A stretch of 64,000 nt of DNA from Streptomyces europaeiscabiei (GTDB lineage Bacteria > Actinomycetota > Actinomycetes > Streptomycetales > Streptomycetaceae): assembly GCF_036346855.1 (NCBI RefSeq), contig NZ_CP107841.1:10544001-10608000 (forward strand), written 5' to 3'. The notes under the pieces were generated by a model. It saw only the letters and a program-made list of their open reading frames with translations. It ran no database searches and had not been told where the DNA came from. Position numbers and translations under genes: made by a program. This document shows, one piece after another, positions 18,258 through 26,569 of this stretch; within the stretch, counting starts at the first letter, position 1, and the number at the start of each line of letters is the position of its first letter.

Positions 18258-19285
18258 GCGCCGGGTCCGCGGTCCCGACCGGGCCGCTGACGGCCGCACC
18301 CGTCAGGCGCGCTCCCCGGCTGCGGTTGCGCGGTGGCTGGGCCGGGTTCGCCGTCCGCCGGGCGGGCGGACTGCTGATGTCCATGCTGCTGCTCGTCCTC
18401 GTGACGTTCCTCATCGTGCCCCTGCTGCCCGGGGATCCGGCCCGCGCGATCGCCGGCACCAGCTCGTCCCCGGCCACGCTCGCGGCGATACGCGAACGAC
18501 TGGGCCTCGACGAGCCGCTGGCGACACGGTTCGTCCACTACCTCGGCGACATCGCGTCCGGACGGCTCGGCACCTCGTTCCGGTTCGACACCCCCGTCGC
18601 GGACATCATCGCGACCCGGTTGCCGTACACCGTCCAGCTCGTCATCCCGGCCGTCCTGCTCTCCCTGGCCATCGCCGTCCCGCTGGGCATGACCGTCGGT
18701 GTCCTCACCCGTGACGGGCGCCGCCGCCGGCTCGGCGTCGGATTCGGCACGCTCGCCGGGCTCCTCGCGTCGGCGCCGGTCTACGTCGTCGCGACGCTCC
18801 TCATCGTCCTGTTCTCGATCAGCCTCGGGCTGCTGCCGTCCGGCGGCGCCACGACACCGAGCGCGCTCGTCCTGCCGATCGCCGCGCTCTGCATCGGCCC
18901 GGCCTTCGCCATCGCCCGGGTCGTCCGGCAGGAGACGGCCTCCGTGCTCGCCCAGGACTACATGAGGACCGCCCGCGGCCACCGCCTGGGACCCGTGCGT
19001 CTCCACCTGCGCCATGCGCTGCCCAACCTGGTGACGAGTGTCCTCACCCTGAGCGGTCTCGTCCTCACGTCCCTGCTCGGCGGGACGATCATCCTGGAGA
19101 ACGTCTTCACCTACCCAGGACTCGGCACCGAGGTCGTCCAGGCGATCATCTACAAGGACTATCCGGTGATCCAGGGCATCATCCTCGTCGTCGGCATGCT
19201 CGCCCTGCTCGTCAACCTCCTCGTCGACGTCGTCCTCGGGATCGTCGACCCCCGCACACTCGAGGGAGGTCGTCGTGGCCACTGA
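18254..19285 (+). CDS. ABC transporter permease (DppB/OppB type)
   Basis: A 343-residue membrane protein with about six transmembrane segments, for example GGLLMSMLLLVLVTFLIVPL at the N-terminus and VIQGIILVVGMLALLVNLLV near the end. It shows the family text GDPARAIAG, RERLGLDEPLATRF and the cytoplasmic coupling loop YMRTARGHRLGPVRLHLRHA. The GTG start overlaps the amidase stop by four bases (GTGA), so translation is probably coupled. It forms the channel with the permease half of the next protein. Confidence 0.92.
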   Translation: MSAGSAVPTGPLTAAPVRRAPRLRLRGGWAGFAVRRAGGLLMSMLLLVLVTFLIVPLLPGDPARAIAGTSSSPATLAAIRERLGLDEPLATRFVHYLGDIASGRLGTSFRFDTPVADIIATRLPYTVQLVIPAVLLSLAIAVPLGMTVGVLTRDGRRRRLGVGFGTLAGLLASAPVYVVATLLIVLFSISLGLLPSGGATTPSALVLPIAALCIGPAFAIARVVRQETASVLAQDYMRTARGHRLGPVRLHLRHALPNLVTSVLTLSGLVLTSLLGGTIILENVFTYPGLGTEVVQAIIYKDYPVIQGIILVVGMLALLVNLLVDVVLGIVDPRTLEGGRRGH

Positions 19286-21122
19286 CACGACCGCGCGCCG
19301 ATGGCGCCGCAACCCGTCGCTGCTGTCCGGCGCCGTGATCCTCGGACTGCTCCTCCTCGTCGCCCTCATGGCCCCGCCGCTGCTGAGCGGCTCCGCCGAG
19401 ACGCTCACCGGCGACACCCGGCTGGGGCCCGGTGCCGAGCATTTCCTCGGCACCGACGCCTTCGGCCGTGACGTCCTCGCCCGGGCGCTCGTCGCGACCC
19501 GGCTCACGCTGCTCATGGCCGCCGCCGCCACCGCCGCCTCGTTCGTCGTCGGCGTCGCGATCGGCGCGCTGGTCCACCTCGCACCGGGGTGGCTGCGCGA
19601 GACCTGTCTGCGGCTCATCGACTCGGCGGTGGCCTTCCCCTCGCTCGTCCTCGCCCTCGTCATCGCGGCGGTGCTCGGACCGGGCATGGGGTCCGCGATC
19701 GTCGCGATCGCCGTCGCCGGCGTCCCCGGGTTCGCACGTCTGACGGCGAATCTCGCCGCGACCGTCGCGGACAAGGACTACGTCCTCACCGCACGCCTGC
19801 TCGGCGTTCCCGGCCTGCGCATCCTGGGCCGACATGTCCTGCCGAACATCAGCGGGCCGCTGCTGGTGCTCCTCAGTTCGAGCTTCACCCTGTCCCTGCT
19901 CGACATCAGCAGCCTGTCGTTCGTCGGCCTCGGTGTGCAGAACCCGCAGTACGACTGGGGCCGGCTGCTCAACGAGGCGCTGCCGTCGATCTTCGCCCAG
20001 CCGTCGCTCGTCCTCGCTCCGTCGATCATGCTCATCGTCACCGGTGTCGGCGCCATGCTCCTCGGAGACGGCGTGGCCTCTCTCGTCGACCCGCGAACCC
20101 GCGGCACGGCGCCCGCACCGGCCAGGACGGCGGACCCCACGGGACCGGCCGCCCCGGCACAGGACGGCGCGACGCAGGCGCCTCAGACGTCGGGCGGTGC
20201 GGTGGCAGTGGCCGGCACGGAGCCGGACGGCCTGCTGACCGTCGCCGGGCTGACCGTGCGGGCCGGCGAACGGACACTCGTCGACGACGTGTCGTTCACC
20301 ATCGGGGCCGGCCAGATCGTCGGCCTCGTGGGGGAGTCGGGATCGGGCAAGTCCACCATCGCCATGGCGGTCGCGGGCCTGCTCCCCGAGGGCGTGCGGG
20401 CGAACGCGTCACGCCTTGCTCTCGGCGACCTCGACCTGCTCGCGACACCGCAGGAGCACCGCCTCGCGACCGAGATCGGCATCGTCTACCAGGACCCGAT
20501 CGGCACGTTCAACCCCGCACTGAGGCTCGGCACCCAGCTCACCGAGGTGGCCAGGGTGCATCTGGGGACACCCAGGCGTCAGGCCGCGCAGGACATGGTC
20601 CGCGCCCTGGCCGACATCCACGTCACCGAGCCGGACCGGCGACTGCGCCAGCATCCGCACGAGCTGAGCGGCGGCATGCTCCAACGCGCCTCGATCGCCT
20701 CCGCGATGACGACGAACCCGCGGCTGCTCATCGCCGACGAGCCGACGACGGCCCTCGACGTCACTGTCCAGGCGGAGGTGCTGCGCCAGTTCCGGCGCAT
20801 CAACCGCGAGCACGGGACGGCGATGCTGTTCATCTCGCACGACATCGGCGTGGTCGGCGTGCTCTGCGACACCGTCCTGGTGCTCCACGGCGGCCGGGTC
20901 GTCGACCGCACCACGGGCGGAGACCTGCGCCGAGGGACGGTCACCCACCCGTACACCCGCGCGTTGCTCGCGGCGACGCCCGCCGCTGTCGAGGCCGGTG
21001 CAACCCTCAGCGCCGTCCGGTGGACGGCCGACGCGCACGCGCCACAGCCGGGCGGGGCGCCGTCGGACGACCTCTCCGACACAGCCGCGGACCGCTCCCC
21101 GGCCGCGGAAGGGAGCCACTGA
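19275..21122 (+). CDS. Fused ABC permease (DppC) and ATPase (DppD)
   Basis: One 615-residue protein carries two normally separate subunits. Residues 1-275 are a DppC-type permease: LGTDAFGRDVLARALVATR and the coupling loop DYVLTARLLGVPGLRILGRH. A Pro/Ala/Thr-rich linker (about 276-320) follows, then an ABC ATPase with Walker A GESGSGKST (353-361), the LSGGM signature near 463, Walker B LLIADEPTTALD near 484 and an H-loop FISHDIGVV. The linker is open and there is no stop or frameshift, so the fusion looks real. The GTG start lies inside the end of dppB. It should pair with the separate ATPase next to it. Confidence 0.9.
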   Translation: MATDTTARRWRRNPSLLSGAVILGLLLLVALMAPPLLSGSAETLTGDTRLGPGAEHFLGTDAFGRDVLARALVATRLTLLMAAAATAASFVVGVAIGALVHLAPGWLRETCLRLIDSAVAFPSLVLALVIAAVLGPGMGSAIVAIAVAGVPGFARLTANLAATVADKDYVLTARLLGVPGLRILGRHVLPNISGPLLVLLSSSFTLSLLDISSLSFVGLGVQNPQYDWGRLLNEALPSIFAQPSLVLAPSIMLIVTGVGAMLLGDGVASLVDPRTRGTAPAPARTADPTGPAAPAQDGATQAPQTSGGAVAVAGTEPDGLLTVAGLTVRAGERTLVDDVSFTIGAGQIVGLVGESGSGKSTIAMAVAGLLPEGVRANASRLALGDLDLLATPQEHRLATEIGIVYQDPIGTFNPALRLGTQLTEVARVHLGTPRRQAAQDMVRALADIHVTEPDRRLRQHPHELSGGMLQRASIASAMTTNPRLLIADEPTTALDVTVQAEVLRQFRRINREHGTAMLFISHDIGVVGVLCDTVLVLHGGRVVDRTTGGDLRRGTVTHPYTRALLAATPAAVEAGATLSAVRWTADAHAPQPGGAPSDDLSDTAADRSPAAEGSH

Positions 21123-21946
21123 TGTCCGCCACCGCCACCACACCGGACCCGCAGGCGGCCACCGCGCTGCTGCGTGTCGAGGACCTCACCGTCGAGCTCG
21201 GCCACGGCGTCGCGGCCCGCAGAGTGCTCAAGGGAGTCTCGTTCGACATCCCCCGGGGCAGCACCCTCGCACTCGTCGGAGAGTCCGGGTCGGGCAAGAC
21301 GACGCTCGCCCGGACGCTCGTCGGTGTCCACAGGCCGTCGAGCGGCCGGATCCTCGTGGACGGCGCCACGCTGCGCACCTCGCGCGGACGGGCGCGGGCC
21401 GCGACGGTCCAGATGATCCCGCAGGACCCGTACTCCTCGTTCGACCCGCGGCGCACCGTCGCGCAGTCGCTCGCCGAGGCACTCGATCCGGTCCGGGCCA
21501 GGGTCGGACCGGCCCGGGACCGGATCGCCGAGCTGCTCGGCCAGGTGAGCCTCGACCCGGACAGCATGGACCGCTACCCGCACGAGTTCTCCGGCGGCCA
21601 ACGGCAGCGGCTGGCGATCGCACGGGCCCTCGCACCCGGTCCCCGGTTCGTCATCGCCGACGAGATAACCTCGGCCCTCGACCTGACGACCCAGGCCGAG
21701 ATCCTCAACCTGCTCGCCGATCTGCGCCGGCGGCTCTCGCTCACGATGCTGTTCATCTCACACGACCTGGCCGTCGTGAGGCACGTGAGCGACTCGGTCG
21801 CGGTCCTGCTGCACGGGGACCTCGTCGAACTCGGCCCGACCGGAGCCACCTTCGCCGAGCCGGACCATCCGTACACTGCTCGACTCCTCGCGTCCGTACC
21901 GGGCGACCCGAGGTTCCGCCTCGACGATCAGTCCGCCACGGCGTGA
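21122..21946 (+). CDS. ABC transporter ATP-binding protein (DppF/OppF type)
   Basis: A 274-residue ATPase with Walker A GESGSGKTT, Q-loop QMIPQDPYSSFDPRRTVAQ, signature FSGGQRQRLAIARAL and Walker B FVIADEITSALD. Note isoleucine instead of the usual proline in DEIT. The start overlaps the previous stop by one base (TGATG). Last gene of the importer operon. Confidence 0.92.
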   Translation: MSATATTPDPQAATALLRVEDLTVELGHGVAARRVLKGVSFDIPRGSTLALVGESGSGKTTLARTLVGVHRPSSGRILVDGATLRTSRGRARAATVQMIPQDPYSSFDPRRTVAQSLAEALDPVRARVGPARDRIAELLGQVSLDPDSMDRYPHEFSGGQRQRLAIARALAPGPRFVIADEITSALDLTTQAEILNLLADLRRRLSLTMLFISHDLAVVRHVSDSVAVLLHGDLVELGPTGATFAEPDHPYTARLLASVPGDPRFRLDDQSATA

Positions 21947-22403
21947 ACCACCGGACGCGGTGCGGCTTCGCACCCGCCGACCGGCCCATGCCGGTCGGCG
22001 GACCGTACAGCTCTGTGGGCGCGGACCTCGCCGGCCGTCAGCACCTTCGACGCAAGGGAATTGACCGCTTCCTCCGCGCCGGACAGCCGCCTCTGCTGCT
22101 TCTCGACGACCTCCGGCTCGAACGAGCCGGCCCGATCGCGGGGACGGCTGTCTTCGTCAACAACGCCCGCCGCACGCGACGGGCGGGCCGACCAGTCGGC
22201 CGCGGGATCCTGACCCGGGCCGAGCCAGGCTGGTGCACCGTGGCTCGGCCGTGGTCGACCGACAGCCCTACGACCTGCCCGCTTGCCCCGCACGAAACGA
22301 CGATCGGGCGACAGGTCTCATCTCCCGTTTCGGATCCTGTAATGGAATCCGACCCTGATCCGGCTGTTACGGGCCCGTGAGCTGCGTCTTGCAGGCTTGC
22401 GCC
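21947..22403. other. Intergenic region, no clear gene
   Basis: A 457-base gap between the importer operon and the FG-GAP lipoprotein. Frames are open on both strands but without a recognisable family. Short palindromic stretches such as CCGGCCCATGCCGGTCGG (from about 21980) could act as a terminator for the operon. Confidence 0.35.
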
Positions 22404-23849
22404 ATGCGCCTGCGCCCTCGCTGCCCTGTTGTCGTGTCGGTCTGTCTCTGCCTGACCACCCTGCTGGTCACCGGCTGCTCGGGCGACGGCGGGAAGTCGG
22501 CGCCACTGCCCCCTTCCCCCGCCCAGCGGGACGACGGCGAGGTCAATCGGGACGACGTGAACGGCGACGGGTACGCCGACGCGGTCGTCAACGGCTGGTA
22601 CAAGGAGCCGAAGTCGGGGGGCGACTGGCACAACAACCGATTCGTCGCCCTTGCCGCGCCCGGCGGCCCGAAGCCGGGAGAGGCCTTCCGCCTCGCGGAG
22701 CGCTACGCCAAGCCGGACCCCAGGGTCACCAGCGCGCCGATCGAGTACGACCGGTCGGTTCAGTTCACCGCTGACCTCGATGACGACGGCTACGCCGACG
22801 TCGTCGTACGCAACCTGCTGAGACACCCCAGCGGGAAGTCCAGGCTTGAGCAGCGCATCGTCTGGGGTGGCCCGGACGGCCCCACTGGCGCCACCAAGCT
22901 GCCGGCCGACGTCTTCCGGGCCACTGCTGCCGGGGACTTCGACGGCGACGGCGCCCTCGACCTGTTGACCCTCGCGGAGCCCGGCAGTGAGTACGACCGC
23001 GAGCCGCAGCCCGCCGCTGTGCTGTACGGTCCGCTCAGCCGCGACGGAGGGGTGCCCCGCAGCACATCGAGAACCGACGTGGGCCAAGAGGGCTGGGCGT
23101 CCGTGGCCCACGCGGTGGTGGGTGACTTCGACGGCGACGGCCTGGACGACCTGGTGACCAAGGCCGCATACGACGAGGAGGACGTCCGCTTCGAGGAGGA
23201 CATGCCCAAAGACGTCATCGACGCCGTGTTCTACCGGGGTACAACCCACGGGCTGAGGCCCGCCGGGGCCGTACCCGGCATCACGGGCCAGGCTCCCGGC
23301 CTGGCCGACGGCGCCGTCCCCGTAGCCGCGGGGGATTTCGACGGCGACGGCCGCGCCGACATCCTCGCGCAGCGGGGTTACCGGGAAGCCGTTGCCGTCT
23401 ACGGCAGCGGCAAGGGGCCCGGCCGGGGCAGGACCGAAAGCGGGCTCGGCAAACTGGACGTCGCAGGCGCCCTCGCCGTCGGCGATGTCAACGGCGACGG
23501 GCGCGACGACATCGCCACGCAGTCCCCGGGCAACGATCGCCGCATCGGCCAGGTGGCAGTGGTACTCGGCGGCGAGGACGGGCTCAGCGCGGCCCGTACC
23601 GTCAAGATCGACCGGTACGCGATCGGTCTCGGCGGCTCCCCGCAACACTCGGGTGACCGCGACTTCTTCGGCTGGGACCTGCACCTCGCCGACCTCGACA
23701 CCGACGGTCACGACGAGCTGCTCGTCGGCACGTTCGGCTTCAACAAACCCCGCAAGGACGCTGGTTACTGGGTCCTGCGGGGAACGAAGGACGGGCCGTC
23801 GAAGACGGACCGCCGCTTCGTCAGAACCAAGGACTTCGGCCGCAGCTGA
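22404..23849 (+). CDS. FG-GAP/VCBS repeat lipoprotein
   Basis: A 481-residue protein with a lipoprotein signal (VVSVCLCLTTLLVTGCSGDG), so it is probably anchored outside the membrane. The mature part has at least seven calcium-binding FG-GAP type loops: DVNGDGYAD, DLDDDGYAD, DFDGDGALD, DFDGDGLDD, DFDGDGRAD, DVNGDGRDD and DLDTDGHDE, each in a beta-propeller blade context. Such integrin-like propellers bind calcium and partners outside the cell; the partner is unknown. The ATG at 22404 gives the signal peptide; an upstream ATG at 22377 is less likely. A hairpin follows the stop. Confidence 0.9.
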   Translation: MRLRPRCPVVVSVCLCLTTLLVTGCSGDGGKSAPLPPSPAQRDDGEVNRDDVNGDGYADAVVNGWYKEPKSGGDWHNNRFVALAAPGGPKPGEAFRLAERYAKPDPRVTSAPIEYDRSVQFTADLDDDGYADVVVRNLLRHPSGKSRLEQRIVWGGPDGPTGATKLPADVFRATAAGDFDGDGALDLLTLAEPGSEYDREPQPAAVLYGPLSRDGGVPRSTSRTDVGQEGWASVAHAVVGDFDGDGLDDLVTKAAYDEEDVRFEEDMPKDVIDAVFYRGTTHGLRPAGAVPGITGQAPGLADGAVPVAAGDFDGDGRADILAQRGYREAVAVYGSGKGPGRGRTESGLGKLDVAGALAVGDVNGDGRDDIATQSPGNDRRIGQVAVVLGGEDGLSAARTVKIDRYAIGLGGSPQHSGDRDFFGWDLHLADLDTDGHDELLVGTFGFNKPRKDAGYWVLRGTKDGPSKTDRRFVRTKDFGRS

Positions 23850-23917
23850 CCTCTCCCGACCGGCCGACGTAACGTCATTGCTTCGCGCGCCATCGCCCGC
23901 GGCCGGCACGGAAGGGT

Positions 23918-23944
23918 ACGGCCGACTCACTCACGGTCGGCCGT
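23918..23944 (+). terminator. Hairpin terminator after the FG-GAP gene
   Basis: ACGGCCGAC at 23918-23926 pairs with GTCGGCCGT at 23936-23944 around a 9-base loop, about 70 bases past the stop. Confidence 0.55.
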
Positions 23945-24300
23945 CCTCCCGGAGATTGCGCAGCGCGCCGAGGGCGACAACGCCACGCCATTCGGCGCTG
24001 TGCACGGCATCCAGGGGAGGAAGGGGAAGTCCCCACCTCTGGAGGATGCGGAAGTCCCCACCTCCGTCGTCCGACTGTTCGCCCTCGAACCGCCCGAGAT
24101 CGGCATCGATCTGAGCGGACATGAAGAGCGCCCGGCTCGGCGGCTCCACCAAGGGCGAGAGTCCGAGTGTGGCATTGCGTGCTCGTCCTCGATGCCACCC
24201 GGGACCGGGACGGTGCCGCCGAAGCGGATCGCCGGCCTCAGCCTCTCGATCGTGGCGGCCGCTCGGTTCAGGCCGGCCCGCCGCGTCGAGGAACTGCGAG
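23931..24300 (-). pseudogene. Unrecognised coding remnant
   Basis: The minus strand carries coding-like text in two frames: NRAAATIERLRPAIRFGGTV with PVPGGIEDEHA, then LGLSPLVEPPSRALFMSAQI and LGRFEGEQSDDGGGDFRILQ. Together they look like a frameshifted C-terminal part of a protein I do not recognise. A 15-bp direct repeat GGAAGTCCCCACCTC occurs twice (from about 24026 and 24049). Confidence 0.25.
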
Positions 24301-24412
24301 CCGAACACCACGGAGCAGCCACCCGGGCCTCCTTCTGCGCTTGAGCTCCTGCCTGCTCCAGGCCATCGCGACGCCGAGCCACGCTTGCCAGCGGCCCCCG
24401 ATCGTGCTGGTC

Positions 24413-24565
24413 TGACGTCGGCTGCACGGTGCACGCGTACGCTTTCCGAGTCCAGACGACACTGGTTGCGTGATTGTCGAACGCGCGTATGTCCATCTTT
24501 CCTCGTACGACGAGGAATCCTGGCCTTGGTCGGTGCCTTGCGTCCGACAGTTGCCCAACGAAGGG
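24413..24565 (+). pseudogene. Duplicated 5' end of the AAA ATPase gene (copy 2)
   Basis: Matches 1808-1960 along its whole 153 bases with about seven mismatches, in the same orientation. It encodes the first 30 or so residues (IVERAYVHLSSYDEESWPWS) and then joins at about 24566 to an unrelated GlxA-type fragment. Walker motifs are absent, so it cannot give an ATPase. Confidence 0.85.
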
Positions 24566-24567
24566 CC

Positions 24568-24858
24568 GGCATCGAGGTGCCGCGCCGTCCTGCCGTGCTC
24601 GACGCTGTCCGACGGGCACACGCACGCGGTGCGTGCCTGGTCGGCTTCTGCAGCGGCGCCTTCACACTCTCCGAGGCAGGAGTCCTCGACGGTCGCCGAG
24701 CCACCGCACACCGGCAGTGGGCGGATTCCTTCCGGGCCCGCTTCCTCTCTGTCCGGCTCGAATCAGACGTGCTGTTCGTGGATGACGGTGACATCCTCAC
24801 CGCCGCGGGGAGAGCGGCCGCGCTCGACCTCGGGGTGCATGTGGTCCGCGGTGTCTGA
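24568..24858 (+). pseudogene. GlxA-type regulator fragment (DJ-1/PfpI domain only)
   Basis: The frame encodes ARGACLVGFCSGAFTLSEAG with VLDGRRATAHRQWADSF and VLFVDDGDILTAAGRAAALD. This is the GATase1/DJ-1-like N-terminal domain of AraC/GlxA-family regulators, including the nucleophile-elbow cysteine. The first third is replaced by the ATPase duplicate and the C-terminal AraC DNA-binding domain is missing (stop at 24856-24858). Truncated on both sides, so nonfunctional as a regulator. Confidence 0.7.
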
Positions 24859-25032
24859 CGGGTGCCGGACCCGTGACAGTGAGCGACGTCGGGAGACGTT
24901 GGTGAATACTGCGCAACCCGCCCCGCAGTTCGTCCACGAACCGCACATCCCAGCGGCTGGGAGGGCTGAGTCGTCCCACAAGGGGTAGTCGGGCTGAAGG
25001 AGGCACTCGCTGGTACCGAGGGATGGAGTCGT

Positions 25033-25179
25033 ATGCCACGCATGATGGAACGTATCAAGCAGTTCGCAAGGAGCCCCCAAGGGCGTCGTATGGCCGAGCA
25101 GGCGCGGCGGGCCGCTGCCGACCCCCGTCACCGGAGCCGGGCCATGAGCCTGCTGGGTAAACTCCGCGGCCGTCGCTGA
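25033..25179 (+). CDS. Small basic helical protein, 48 aa
   Basis: A short ORF, MPRMMERIKQFARSPQGRR followed by MAEQARRAAADPRHRSRAM and SLLGKLRGRR. It is strongly basic and predicted helical. A GGATGGAG stretch lies 7-14 bases before the ATG. Similar tiny Lys/Arg-rich proteins with a GRRMAEQARR-like core are familiar from Streptomyces, function unknown. It may bind nucleic acid; that is inference from charge alone. It stands in a region of debris yet is itself uninterrupted. Confidence 0.55.
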   Translation: MPRMMERIKQFARSPQGRRMAEQARRAAADPRHRSRAMSLLGKLRGRR

Positions 25180-25377
25180 CCGCGTCCGCTCCACACAGAG
25201 TGCGTTGCGGAAGGTCACGAACAGGCAGCCTGGGCCGGCCATGGGTTGCGTCCGGGGAAGTGGTGTACGGGTTCGACCTGACCCGGGTGTTTGCTCCGGC
25301 GTCGGGCTGATGCCCGCATGGATGAACGGCCACCGGCTGATCTTCGAAGAGTCGAAGCCTCGAAGGAGATCAGCACG

Positions 25378-25855
25378 ATGACCGCAACTGACAGTGTGCT
25401 CCTGCACGTTCTCGCCGAGGACAACCTGGCCGCGGCGAGCCCTGATTTGCTGCGCGCGATGGTCACGATGTTCGCCGACGCGCTCATGTCCGCAAAGACC
25501 GACGCCCTCTGCGGCGCCGAATACGGGCAGGTAAGCGACGAGAGAGTCAACCACCGGGACGGCTACCGCCCACGCGAGTGGCACACCCGCGCGGGCACCG
25601 TCGAGCCGGGCGTTCCCAAGCTGCGCCGGGGCGGTTACTTCCCGCACTGGCTCCTGGAACGCCGTCGGCGGGCTGAGCAGGCCCTGATCCGGTGGTCGCC
25701 ACCGCCTTGATCTGCTGGGCGTCTCAACCCGCCGGGTGGAGAAGCTCGCCGAGTCCCTCGGTGTCACCCAGCTGTCGAAGACCCAGGTCAGCGCGATGGC
25801 CAAGCACCTCGACGAGTGGGTCGGACGCAGGACTTGGGATGGCGAGCGGTGTCCC
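25378..25855 (+). pseudogene. IS256-family transposase remnant (N-terminal part)
   Basis: From an ATG at 25378 with AAGGAG upstream, the text is typical of actinobacterial IS256 transposases: VSDERVNHRDGYRPREWHTR, GTVEPGVPKLRRGGYFPHWL and LERRRRAEQAL. A frameshift near 25690 leads into STRRVEKLAESLGVTQLSKT and SAMAKHLDEWV. Sequence identity then ends. The DDE core and the C-terminus are missing. Confidence 0.8.
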
Positions 25856-26063
25856 GGACCCGCTCGTCGGCGACCACCGAGCGGGAGATCTCCTCCCGCC
25901 CTGCCAGGCTCGGCACGACCTCCGCCCTGTTGCGCTCGGGGGGATGGGAGTCACCCGTTCGCCGCCACCACACCGCGAATCGAGCCGCGACCTTGTCTGG
26001 CGTGGGTGACTTGCTGAGCCGTACGGGCAGGAGGTGCCCAAGGCCGGGGCAAGGCCGTGGATT

Positions 26064-26112
<49 letters not shown>

Positions 26113-26272
26113 GGCGTTCGGTTTCGGGGATGGGTTCTTGGGTGCAATGGTTCCTGCCCGTTTCGGTCCTTCCGCCGGGACGGGGCATCCGTTACAACGA
26201 GTGTGCGGGGTGGCCCAGTTGGCAGCCGGGCAGGTCAGGCGGTGCAGGGCGGGCGCGGGACGGTGGGGTGTG

Positions 26273-26497
26273 GTGGAGAGCGGGGCGTTGCAAGGCTCGA
26301 CGGCCAGTACCCGGATGCGGCACGAGGGCCCGTCCGGCGTGGAGAAGGGGATCGCGCAGTCCGCTCCCGAGGTTTCCGTCGTCGCACGCCTGGCTCATCT
26401 TCAGGAATCGGCGGGGAACTCCGCCGTCGTACGGCTGCTGGGCATGGGTGCGGCTGCCGGGGATGACGCCCTGGGGGCACCGGATCCTGCCTTTTAG
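26273..26497 (+). CDS. Small protein with DUF4157-associated LQ..AGN motif
   Basis: A 74-residue ORF from GTG 26273. It contains RLAHLQESAGNSAVVRLLGM, which resembles the LQ-x-x-x-GN-x-A-V-x-R-x-x motif seen near the N-terminus of many DUF4157 proteins linked to contractile injection systems. It precedes the DUF4157 gene by 72 bases. It could be a loading or accessory peptide, or the broken front end of a second DUF4157 gene. No ribosome site is convincing. Confidence 0.45.
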   Translation: MESGALQGSTASTRMRHEGPSGVEKGIAQSAPEVSVVARLAHLQESAGNSAVVRLLGMGAAAGDDALGAPDPAF

Positions 26498-26569
26498 GTC
26501 CTTCCGGTGGAGCGCAGGCTTCGACTACAACGGGTGGCGCGGCAGCTTAGTTGTCAAGGAGGACCATCT

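Noticed and set aside
22038..23930. A 630-codon frame antisense to the FG-GAP lipoprotein
   Set aside because: Mirror of DxDGDG repeats; the plus strand has the signal and the calcium loops.
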